Shown in pieces: positions 43,766-53,236 of a DNA stretch of 64,000 nt. The position numbers and the translations under genes are program-made. The notes under the pieces were generated by a model. It saw only the letters and a program-made list of their open reading frames with translations, was not told where the DNA came from and did not search any database. The stretch is from Favolaschia claudopus (taxonomy: Eukaryota; Basidiomycota; Agaricomycetes; Agaricales; Mycenaceae). The stretch covers positions 2,046,001 to 2,110,000 of the forward strand of contig JAWWNJ010000009.1 of assembly GCA_037176885.1 (NCBI GenBank), given 5' to 3'. Within the stretch, counting starts at the first letter, position 1; each line of letters starts with the position of its first letter.

Positions 43766-44368
43766 AACTAACCAACAGAATCTCTCTTTCCAAGTCACTT
43801 CTTCTAGCCGACTTGATTCTTCCAACGGACAGGGCAACGCCGCAACGCTACTCGCAAAGAGGCACTAATTCCCTCGCCTCTACCCATGAATTGAATGGGG
43901 GGACCGGTACACTGTGTGCTTGTGCTGCTTGGGGAAGCCTCTGCTGTCCTCATATTCGTCGTCTCCCGCCGCCTGATATAGTGCCTCATCCTTGATCGGT
44001 GTCTGGTCGACTTGTCATCTTACCTCATCGTTTGCGGCGTTACAGGCAACCGGGTTCTGAGCTGTCTTGAGCCTAACAGGGCCCTGCTTTCACTTTCTCG
44101 CCCTTTTACGCGGCCTACACGCATCATGGTCTCTTTCTGGAGCTGCTGCCCAGCGAAGACTCTCTCTGACGCCTTCCACATCGACGTCTCGTTGGGGGAT
44201 AATGACCCCTACATTTCAAAACAACATCACCACCAAACCCGCGCTAAGCCTAAAATGACAAAGATGACCATCTTGAGAACAAGGGAGGTTTTGAATAAAA
44301 CCCGCGGGCTAAGACATTCTTCGCATAACCCCTCGACACTGTGCTGCCACCTCCACCAATCGTCGAAA

Positions 44369-45121
44369 TGCCCTACGAGGAATCTGCAGAGGCTTGCGAG
44401 GAACTTCCAGACCAGGTTGGCATTTTTGGATTCCCGATGTGGGAGGCAGTATCACCGCACTCTCAGCCTACGGAGCAAAACGATGGACCGCTTCTCAAGC
44501 GTCAGACTTTGCAAGCACGCAGCCCAGAGCGCGAGAAGATTGCCGAAGTGCGTACGAAATTATAGACACACGAATATCCGCTGACCCCGACAATAGCTGA
44601 CCCACGACGTTCTCTATTATAAAGAGGTTGGTGCAAGGGCAAGGAAAGAAGTTCGCCACTTGAAAGGTGTTGCCCGGGATCAGATTGAGCAAATTGCTCA
44701 AGTTAACGAAACTCTGGCGTCGCAAAGCCAAACGCTGACGCAGATGAGATTGGATTATCAGGGCATGGTATGGCCTTCGGTTTCGCAAGAACCAGTACTG
44801 ACCTGCGGCCAGAGGAACTTGAACGAACAGCTCGTCCATATGCTTCAGAAAGTAACTGCCGAACTGAACTTAAAATCGAATCTTCAAATTCAATACGATC
44901 AAGTTTTGCCCGTCCCACGCGCCGGTTCCGTTACATCCACTAGAGGTTTCTCGTTCTCCATCGTGCCGTCCAACAAACTAACCGTCCTCTCAGAACGCAT
45001 TTTACCCGCCGTTCCTTTCGCCCTTCCATTCACCTTCTTTGTTCTCCATGCTGGAATGCAAGGCGGATGGGCTGTTCTTGTTGTTCCCTACCTACTTTGC
45101 GTCGCCGCATTCTATCTATAA
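44369..45121 (+). CDS. Coiled-coil protein with the shared PFALPF hydrophobic C-terminus
   Basis: From MPYEESAEACEELPDQVG the frame runs through RSPEREKIAE | LTHDVLYYKEVGARARKEV, a helical coiled coil of about 90 residues (IEQIAQVNETLASQSQTLTQ, LNEQLVHMLQKVTAELN), then RERILPAVPFALPFTFFVLH, AGMQGGWAVLVVPYLLC and AAFYL. The last exon matches the end of the genes at 35094 and 50699, but the Cys knuckle is replaced by a coiled coil, so the membrane exon has been joined to a different front. Upstream exons may add residues; the start used is the first ATG in the proven frame. Confidence 0.55.
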
Positions 45122-46116
45122 ATTCCACGAATTATGAATATGCCTTCCTTCTCCTTCTCGTTCGTTCCTTGAGTGGGCATGGGCGGTGAACTAACAATGT
45201 GAGAATTATTCGGTGGAAATCGGTTCGACAATCAGCGAAGAAGCACCGGAACGCAGATCCTGTCAGTCTTGTGCTTCTTTTCCTCTTGCTTCTCTCGCTT
45301 GGACAGGGGACGTAAACCGTCGTGAAAGTCTAGCTCTAGCTCATTTTTCGGAACTCCCTTCTTCAGGGCGTCGGAAGGAAGGGGCTTTGTCTCATAACAG
45401 AATTTACCTGGTCAGACAGGGTCAGACCCGCTCTTCCCTTGTTTGCTCAATCGCATCAGAAATTGCGAAACATTCCTGCCGAGCATTCCAATCAAATTTT
45501 CAGCGTTGCCAGGGAAGATCGATTGCCGAGGTCCTACGAATGTCAGTAGAGAGATTCTGAACATTGTCAGAACAATTGAGGAAAATATTCACTTAGGATT
45601 CGAAGACAAAGGTGCTCCGACTAGTGCAAGCAGGAGTTCCTGCGATACTAATCGTCGCAGACGAGCCCAGAGTCTAGGCGATCTCTACGAGTATGTAGCA
45701 AGTATGTAGTCATACTTAGCCGAGTGATCGACACAAGTGACAACGTTAACGGAAACAAATTGCGCAATTCCCACTCTCGGCCATGTTGTTCCTGCTCTAC
45801 TCCTGCTCTACTTCAGGCATTGCATCTCATTGCATGCACTATACCTCCGCGATCTACCCGCCGAAAACCGTCTGTATGCTAGCCAGGTTCAACCTGTTAT
45901 TTACCTCTCTTTCAAAGTGCGTTCCTGACCATTCCTCTCGCTCCATTCGACATACTTGGAAGGCCCTTGTTATTGATTATGGAAAGCCTTGTATTGCTAG
46001 CGGTCCTTGTGCACATTCTCAATATATAATCTGCTCTGCTTCTGCTTCTGCTTCACCGCTGCTCACCCACAAGTTTCGCAAATATCTTCTTGGACTCGTC
46101 TCATTCCGCCCGCAAT
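45122..46116. other. Stretch without a recognised gene
   Basis: Two overlapping ORFs near 45213-45709 have no family resemblance. A degraded copy of module sequence (GGCATTGCATCTCATTGCAT) lies near 45815. Confidence 0.35.
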
Positions 46117-47554
46117 ATGGTACTCCTCATTCCACAATGTGTTTTCGCCAATTTCCAACTCACTGTTCGTACGCATTGTGGGCCCACGTTCCCGTCCTAA
46201 CAATACGTGCAGAGAAATAATCATCCTGACCTCGGAATGAAGGAATTTACAGCCTTACAATATCCAACAGCAGGAGATGCGCAGTGGGTCAATATTCCCA
46301 CCATCTGTGACACCATCGCTTTCTCTACCCCTTGCGTCGATTCCTGCTTTACCCACCTGGATATCGAGCTTTGGACGCCGACCAGAAACCCGTTCAACCA
46401 GTATCCACTTCACACCACCCTAGTCTCGATTGACGAGATTTTCCCGTCTGGAGAGGTGAAGACAACCAAATTTGTGTGCATTTTTCTGCGTCATAAGAAT
46501 CTGCCTCGTAACGAACGCCTCAATGTCCGTGGCGACATTATCGTCATGCGTACAGAGGCTGATGGACGTATGGTCGCTCACCTGAATAAGTGGGAGAGCG
46601 AACTTGCTAATCAAGCGATTGAACGGTACAATGTTTCGCCGCAGGTTCTTGGTCGTATGTTGCAGTTAACATCATTCGCAGGTTGCTCCCGGCGCTGAGG
46701 GTGTTTCAGGAATCCAACGTATCTTGCATCGAACCAATCGTCTTCAGTATCAATCGCTACCCGCTGGTTGCCTCTGAGTGGCACCCGCTGACTGCCTCTG
46801 AGTGGCGAATTGCAACAAAACTAGGGGGAGGTAGGACCAACGGCGACAACCTCGATGATTCCGAGCTGGGGAGAGCACGAGACAGGCGGGGATCCAAGCC
46901 CGCTCTTCTCCCGGTTCCCCGATTTCGCGAGCTTGCCTCCAAGGTCGGCGTTGACTCTTCAGCTTTGCATCTCTTGTGTTGATAAAACTTTGTCAATCGT
47001 CAGGTCGATGGCGAGTTAGCAGATGCAGGCTGGTTGACCTCAGGCCCGATCATTGGGCGACTTTATGGGCAGGATGACGTTCCCCGCCTTGTTCTCGTTG
47101 ACACCGTCACGCCCAACTCGCATTACCGTCGCAGATATCCCATCCTCGACCCTCATATGACTCCGCTTGAGCATAGGCATGAAGTGATTGATATACTTGT
47201 CCTTGTTACCCACAGCGACCAGGGCGGCTCTGCGACGAGGACAGACTTTCGCTGCTATTTTAGGTGCTGCAGCAGTCTTCCGCTCAGTCCTTATCTGCGC
47301 GTGAGGGGCGAGGTTATCATCATGCGCATGGCGCATGATCGCGTTTTTGAACTCGATGACCTTCGATTGGCAGACTACAAGCTCGCAGATCACGTAGCTA
47401 ATGTGTGAGTGTACCGATCAATCTCTTTGCTGAGAGCTTTATTCACGGAATACTGTCTAGCTTGGCGCCAAAGCTGCGCGAATATCAAGAGCAGGGTACC
47501 CTTATTCTACCATTTAGTACCGTATTTCCGGGCACCTTGGAGGTCGTGGAATAA
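46117..47554 (+). CDS. LPSGE/GEVxxMR family protein with two tandem domains (copy 4)
   Basis: MVLLIPQCVFANFQLT, intron (GTTCGT...GTGCAG), then IPTICDTIAFSTPCVDSCFT, DEIFPSGEVKTTKFVCIFLR, NERLNVRGDIIVMRTEADG, LANQAIER | LLPALRVFQESN, a longer linker ending LASK, intron, then VDGELADAGWLTSGPIIG, YPILDPHMTPLEHRH, FRCYFRCCSSLPLSPYLRVR, GEVIIMRMAHD, DDLRLADYKLADHVAN | LAPKLREYQEQ and STVFPGTLEVVE at the end. Same fused layout as 36159. The second domain has the FRCYFRCC subtype seen again at 48183. Confidence 0.7.
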
Positions 47555-47639
47555 CTCGATGTACACTCGCATTGAACAGAATAGATAGTTCGGTGAACAA
47601 GAATGAGCTGCCCTGTGAAATTCTCGGATGCATGGTACT

Positions 47640-48125
47640 GCGGAACACACGAACTGCGAAAGGGTGGTCGCGACAATGAACCAGGAACAAGGGCGGCGAT
47701 AACAAGCGCCAACACCACCAGACGGTCACCGCACATCATCAGAGCCAGGCGACGGAGAAGTGAGTCAGGGGTGTAAGACACTGTTGAGCAGCCAGGAACA
47801 CGAGTGGACCGAGACTCTGAGGAGGTAAACGCGATCCCGGTGTAAAACACCGAGATCACTTGAAGTCCGCGCGAGGAGGAGGAGGAGAGGATGATCGGCC
47901 GACGATGACGCGCCCGACGATATCGGACTTGGAAGTCCGATTGGGCATCTTGTCGTCTGCCTTGTCGGCTGTTTTACAGTCGACTCGGTTTAGAGCTCAC
48001 TTGACTTCCAACTTCTTGCTCTTTTGCGTGTATTACATGCATTGGTCTATTTCTCTTCTGTTCGAAAATTGCCCTCGAAGAATTCTCGCTTGGCCGCCTT
48101 TTTTTCTGCGTCGTTCCTGAAGATC
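47640..48125 (+). promoter_or_regulatory. Promoter module with four palindromes (twin of 34440-34915)
   Basis: GGTGTAAGACACTG (47770), GGTGTAAAACACC (47839), GCTGTTTTACAGTCGAC (47968) and GCGTGTATTACATGC (48026), then GTTCCTGAAGATC at about 48113. The sequence between sites is almost that of the module at 34 kb, as a direct repeat 13 kb apart. Confidence 0.65.
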
Positions 48126-48182
48126 AAATCAGCCAGTACTTGTTCTCCGGTTGAAGCACCTTAAGTCTTTTTCTACCCAGTC

Positions 48183-48835
48183 ATGATGCGCAGTACACGC
48201 CCGTACCTCAACCCCCACAGGTCTATGGTCAGTATATCATCAGCTTATCCCCTCGCCTTCCTCCACTGATTGTTTCCTACTAGTATCCCGGCCTCGTTAT
48301 AGCACGCGTTTACGCCGTGCATAGCGAACCCCGCTTTGCCCTCGTTTATACTCTTTGCTTCAACTCTCGTTCTTCCCGCGACTATCCCATCATTGAGCCC
48401 CATATGACTTCCATTCAGCACAATCATCAAGTACACGACATTCATGCTCGAGTTAAGCACCGCGACGGAAGCGGTCGGGTCACGACAACGTATTTTCGTT
48501 GCTATTTCAGATGCTGCAGCGACCTTCCCCCGAACTGCTCTCTCCATGTTCGAGGCGAAATTGTGATTGCGCGCATGGCACCCGACGACATTCTACAAGT
48601 TGACGATTTCCGGCCGACAGACCACGTCCTCGCCGATCACGTTGCAAATGTGTGAGTACTATTTCTTCTTGTTGCCTATCTTCATATACTCAATGACCCC
48701 AGCTTAGCGCCACAACTTGCAGAATATCAGAAGCATCGCACTCCAGTGCGCTCATTTGGTACCGTCTTTCCTGGTACTTTCAAGTGGCGAAGATCAAATA
48801 TTGGCTCCACCATCGGTAGATACAACGAACAATGA
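48183..48835 (+). CDS. LPSGE/GEVxxMR family protein, FRCC subtype (copy 5)
   Basis: MMRSTRPYLNPHRSM, intron (GTCAGT...TACTAG), YPGLVIARVYAVHSEPRF, YPIIEPHMTSIQHNHQVH, HRDGSGRVTTTYFRCYFRCC, LHVRGEIVIARMAPDD, LADHVANV | LAPQLAEYQKHRTPV, ending RYNEQ. In this subtype the LPSGE turn is replaced by HRDGSG. Nearly the same as domain 2 of the gene at 46117, so a tandem duplication is likely. Confidence 0.7.
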
Positions 48836-49058
48836 CGATATATATATATGGCATTTCTCTCCGCTGTAGCGGTATGAACAAGGGTCGCGTTCTTTTAGAC
48901 ATCAAAATCGATGTTGGGGCACAATTGTTCTACTTTTGGAATTCCTTGTTCTTGCGCTTGGGCAGCTCCTCTATAAATAGGACGCTTCCTGGCCACAGAA
49001 CCCTCCCTCTCCAAATCAATAACGCCTGCGCTACCTGTTTCCTTTTCTCGAACACGCG
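48836..49058 (+). promoter_or_regulatory. Short upstream region of copy 6
   Basis: A TATA-like CTCTATAAATAGG at about 48968, roughly 90 bp before the ATG. No full module. Confidence 0.4.
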
Positions 49059-49653
49059 ATGCCTGACTCCCGTGCTTACGTGTCTCGGTATATACCTACA
49101 GTGAGCGCATTCGTTTTAGCTTTTCTACACGACCATTGATAAGGCTATCTAGTCCCCGACCTTCGTACGAGCCCGTCTCTACCCTCTTCATGGCGCACCG
49201 CGGCTCATCAACGTGCCTACCCTTCGTAAACCCGATGGCCGCCTTTACCCAATCGTCGAGCCGTATATGAGCCTCCTCCACATCCAGCCCATCATACACG
49301 ATAAACACTTAACGATCATGCACCGCAACGAGCTTGGTGAACTAACGATAACCACCTTCCGCTGCCATTTCAGGCGTCACAAAAAGCTTCGACACAACCA
49401 TTTGATACGGGTTCAGGGCGAAGTGATAATAACTCGAATGGTGGGCATGCATCAAGTGGCCGACTTGCGACCGTCGGACCACAAGCTTGTCGACTATTTA
49501 GCGCGTCTGTGAGCGACCCGCCCTCTCTCCATACTGTGCTCGCCGACTTACTGACTGGAGGGCTTCAGCGTGGCGCCGAGGTTGAGGGATTTCCAAAAAC
49601 GACGGACTCCTGTTCCCAGTCTGGGCATCGTGAAGTTTCCGGGCACATTCTAA
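49059..49653 (+). CDS. LPSGE/GEVxxMR family protein (copy 6)
   Basis: MPDSRAYVSRYIPT, intron (GTGAGC...ATCTAG), SPTFVRARLYPLHGAPRLIN, YPIVEPYMSLLHIQP, HRNELGELTITTFRCHFRRH, LIRVQGEVIITRMVGMH, KLVDYLARL | VAPRLRDFQKRRTPVP and IVKFPGTF at the end. All joints keep frame. Confidence 0.7.
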
Positions 49654-50698
49654 ACTGATGAGACCGAACAGTCTTGCGAAAGGGTGTCACGACAAGATTC
49701 GCTATGTATTCCCCAACTACTAGGTATCAAATGCAAACGATTTTACATAAAGATGTTACGCGTACTTGGTTGCTACAGCTTCAGATGAACGGTAGGTATG
49801 AAGTCAGATAAACAAAGGCATTGCCAATGGGTGAAAATGAATTAGGAACAAGCCTGGCGGGGTGGCACAAAGCCAAGCGATAAGGAAGTGCGTCAGGGGT
49901 GTAAACCGCTGCTGACTAGCCAGCAGCAAATAGAAGAGGAGGAAGACGCGACCGCGGCGTAGAACCAGCTGAAGTTTGCACTCACTGGCAGGCTGGTCTA
50001 CAAAGGAGGATGACCGCGCCCCGATGATGGCGGAATTTGACACCCGATGGAACGCTGACGCGTCTTGCCGTCTGCCCTGCAACCACCCTGTCGTCTGGTT
50101 TACAAGCGACTTACTCTGAGGCTCATTTCACTTCCAACCCTTGTTTTGTGGTCTATCTCTTTGCACGTCTTCGAAAAGACGCTCCGAAAGGATCTTCGAT
50201 TCTCGCTTCGTTGCCTTTTTCCGCCGTTCCTGAAGATCGCCATCTATGTATCCTCTCGTTATCTCGAAAATTCAAGGCATACAAGGCGTCTTTTGTGCCG
50301 TTTCTGGGCTACCTTGTCCTCATTATGTTCCTATGGCGATTTCTCTTGTCGACTGCCACCGCTGGTGTTTTTACAGGCGACTCGGGTCGAAGCCAATTGA
50401 ACGCACTCTAGTAGTACTCTTAACTGTAGCTTAACTGCTTGCTATTGTGTGTGTCCACTCTTGCTCGGCTTTTGCACTAACGGAGTTTCTCTTGAGCCCT
50501 CTGAATTCGTCGCCCCTTTCCCCGTTGTTCTGTAAGATCTCAGGCTATTGTTCCGAAACTTGAACTAGGGATACAAGGCTTCCTTGTTTTACCCAAATGT
50601 GATTCCTCTTGTCATCTTCTACCCCCTCCGTATAAAACCGCCGCCGGTCTGTTCTCCAGTATCTGATTTTGCCATCTTGTTTAATCCATACCGCTCCG
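49654..50698 (+). promoter_or_regulatory. Promoter module, more diverged
   Basis: GAATTAGGAACAAGCC (about 49833), GTCAGGGGTGTAAACCGC (eroded first site), TCGTCTGGTTTACAAGCGAC (50088), CCTGAAGATCG (50230), GTTTTTACAGGCGACTCGG (about 50370), and a TATA-like CGTATAAAACCG 65 bp before the next ATG. Confidence 0.5.
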
Positions 50699-51098
50699 AT
50701 GAATAACTTTCGCGCCTCATCCGTGTCCTCAGGCATGTGCTTTCTTCACATCTTTCCGTCAAATAATCAAGTTTCTCCAGGTGGAAGTGATCGCAGCTCG
50801 GAGAGCAACGATGTTGACTGCCCCGTCGACTTCTGTCCTATCTGCGATACCTGTCCCATGTGCGGTGCATTACCTGAGCCTTGCGATGGTTGCGAAACCG
50901 AGCAGATCCCTGTTTCTTCTCGCCGAGGTTCGTTTCATTTTCGTTGCATCCTCCAACTTACCCTCCCCAGAACGCATTCTACCAACAGTTCCCTTTGCGC
51001 TGCCGTTCAGTTTGTTCGTCCTGCAAGCATACTTCCAGGGTGGATGGGTTCATCTCATCGTCCCATACACCCTCTGCTTCATTGCATTCTATTTGTGA
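50699..51098 (+). CDS. Small Cys-knuckle protein with hydrophobic C-terminus (copy 2)
   Basis: MNNFRASSVSSG, then GSDRSSESNDVDCPVDFCPI, CDTCPMCGALPEPCDGC, a linker, RERILPTVPFALPFSLFVLQ, AYFQGGWVHLIVPY and FIAFYL. Paralog of 35094 with the same exon limits. The first intron must start with GC (TCAGgcatgt) to keep the frame, where the paralog has GT; a GC-AG intron or a damaged donor. Extra Cys residues (DCPVDFCPIC, CDGC) could bind a second metal ion. Confidence 0.65.
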
Positions 51099-51578
51099 TA
51101 AGATTCATTGATGACTTTGAGAATTCATGCTGCCAGTGCAAGTTATGACAACAAATTATGCCTCTATTGTAATCGTGTTACTACATATGTATCCTCTAGT
51201 CCGGGTTCGAGAAAAAATCTGCTCTGTGGTCAAAGTGGGTAAACACAACAGCCAGCCAGCCAGCGATTGTTAGATGAGATTTGGTCATTGCTGTACAGAG
51301 AGCACATTTTCAGAACACGTACTACTGCAATTACCAGGATTTTGAGGATAGAGAAAATCGGCGCGGCGCGAGCAGAAGAAGCCAATAGTGAGGTGGATAG
51401 AATAGAGCATAAATGTAAGCCCCTCGACGCCGTTATCGTAAAGCGCAAATCTGAGGCTCAATTGGTAAAATCCTAAGAAAAAGCGCAGTCGTAAACAGCA
51501 TTGCGTTATAATCTTGAATGCTTGAGCTACACAGCAACGAAGGGCTTGAGAGGCTTGAGTCAGAACGACGCGGAGGTC
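51099..51578. other. Intergenic stretch without recognised features
   Basis: No gene or palindrome recognised. Confidence 0.4.
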
Positions 51579-52107
51579 ATGCAGATCACCCGAGAGAACG
51601 GATGCGGCGATACGGATTGAGAACAAGGTCGCTTGGACTCCGAGTCGCGTATCATATTCGCAGATTTTTGGCGGAGTGAGTTGGGGTCGACGGCGGGAGT
51701 GCAGAGAGTTGAGTAGTTGCGACGGCATGACCGAGGTGTAAGACACCAGGGAAGCTTCACATTTTAGCAAGGAAGGACTTGGTAGCAGCGAGAGATGAGT
51801 CGGGTACTAAGAAGTAGCCGGGAGCCGAGCTGTCAATCAGTCGGGAGCAAAAAGCGGATGCAAACACTGCGGATCGTCGCGTCGTCTTGTCATCACAGTG
51901 AGTTCTGAGTCTCCCTGAGTCCGCTCCGCCCGTCGCTTGTCGCTTGTCTTACAAGCAACAAGTTTTGGCTCACTCTCTCTAGCTCTTTTGCGTGTCTTAC
52001 ATGCAATACAGCCTATGCCTCCCTTCCCTATCGCCTTATGGCCTCAAATTTTTTATCTCGCCTCCACTCCGCCAGTCTCCAGTGGCTTTCGATATCGCGT
52101 GCCTGAC
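51579..52107 (-). promoter_or_regulatory. Promoter module, inverted twin of 29095-29623
   Basis: Contains GGTGTAAGACACC (51735), GCTTGTCTTACAAGC (51942) and GCGTGTCTTACATGC (51990). Near-identity to the 29-kb copy stops abruptly at both ends (GTGATCTGCAT on one side, GTCAGGCACGCG on the other). It leads into the gene at 52272. Confidence 0.7.
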
Positions 52108-52271
52108 CGTTCCGCTAGTCCAATTCAGGGTCGATGTCAAATCATGGATATCCTTGCTGTCCCTTGTATTCTGCTTTGCCGTACACTTTTTATTCTCCAT
52201 CGTACCAAGCGTATGTCCCACCTTACACTTGCCTCCATCCCGCCGCGTTACCTATCCTACTCCTCCGACCC

Positions 52272-52895
52272 ATGCCCGCTCATCGCAAACGTCATGACTT
52301 CAGTCGCTACACACCCCTGGTCGGTACACAGTTTTTTTTTTTTCGCGTTCATACGTTCACACGTCCTCAGGCTCCTCCAGGCACTTTCCTCGGACGACTC
52401 TATCCCCTCGACGGCCCATCCCGCTTCATTCCTATCCACGCCCTTCGTGCTGCCAAGAGAGCTTATCCCAAGACAGCTTATCCGATCATCGAGCCTTATT
52501 TAAGTCAACTCAATGTACAGCCCATGGTGCTTTCTGTAGTGGCAGAGGTTCTGCACCGTGATGGGGCCGGTGGTTTCACATTCTCATCCTTTTGTTGCTT
52601 CTTTCGTTGCCACAAGAAGCTCCTTTACAATCGCGACCTCAAGGTTCAAGGAGAACTCGTGGTTATGCGTACGGTGGCTAGAGGCGATTTGGTTGATTTG
52701 CGGTTATCCGACGGTGACTTGGTTGACCATGTAGTACATGAGTACGTTTCTCGTTTCAATGCTCTAGGCTTCCCGATTAATCGCAACGGCAGGCTGGCTC
52801 CGATGTTGCGCGACTTTCAACTCCAGCGCACTCCTTTCGATCCGAAGAATTTACGTTCCATTATTCTACCTGGCACATTCGCGTCCCGCCGGTGA
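52272..52895 (+). CDS. LPSGE/GEVxxMR family protein (copy 7)
   Basis: MPAHRKRHDFSRYTPL, intron (GTCGGT...CCTCAG), APPGTFLGRLYPLDGPSRF, YPIIEPYLSQLNVQPM, HRDGAGGFTFSSFCCFFRCH, LKVQGELVVMRTVARGD, LVDHVVHE | LAPMLRDFQLQRTPFDP and ending LPGTFASRR. Same intron positions as the other copies. Confidence 0.7.
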   Translation: MPAHRKRHDFSRYTPLVGTQFFFFRVHTFTRPQAPPGTFLGRLYPLDGPSRFIPIHALRAAKRAYPKTAYPIIEPYLSQLNVQPMVLSVVAEVLHRDGAGGFTFSSFCCFFRCHKKLLYNRDLKVQGELVVMRTVARGDLVDLRLSDGDLVDHVVHEYVSRFNALGFPINRNGRLAPMLRDFQLQRTPFDPKNLRSIILPGTFASRR

Positions 52896-53236
52896 TTAAA
52901 GGGAGATTGTTTTCAGACTACCGATACCGAGATCCTAGGCGTGAATGCTACGTTGACTCTCTCTTGTGGATATAATTATTATACTAGTAATTGCCAGTGA
53001 ATGTCATTTGGCGCTCAACATTTCTCGAGATGATGTACGGTCAAAATCAAAGCAGAACGGACAAAGCTACAGTCTCTTAGGCGTCAACTATGCGGGATCG
53101 CAGCTTCACGCAATTCCGTCATTATCCCCGATCGAAAACAAAGCTCAAGGGAACAAAGCTGACTTTGACCCTATTCTGGCACAACGCAGACCATTTTCGG
53201 AACAAGCGACACTTCTATACTTCTATAAATTCCAGG
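52896..53236 (+). promoter_or_regulatory. Upstream region of the coiled-coil gene
   Basis: A TATA-like TTCTATAAAT lies directly before the ATG at 53237. No palindrome of the common type seen here. Confidence 0.35.
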
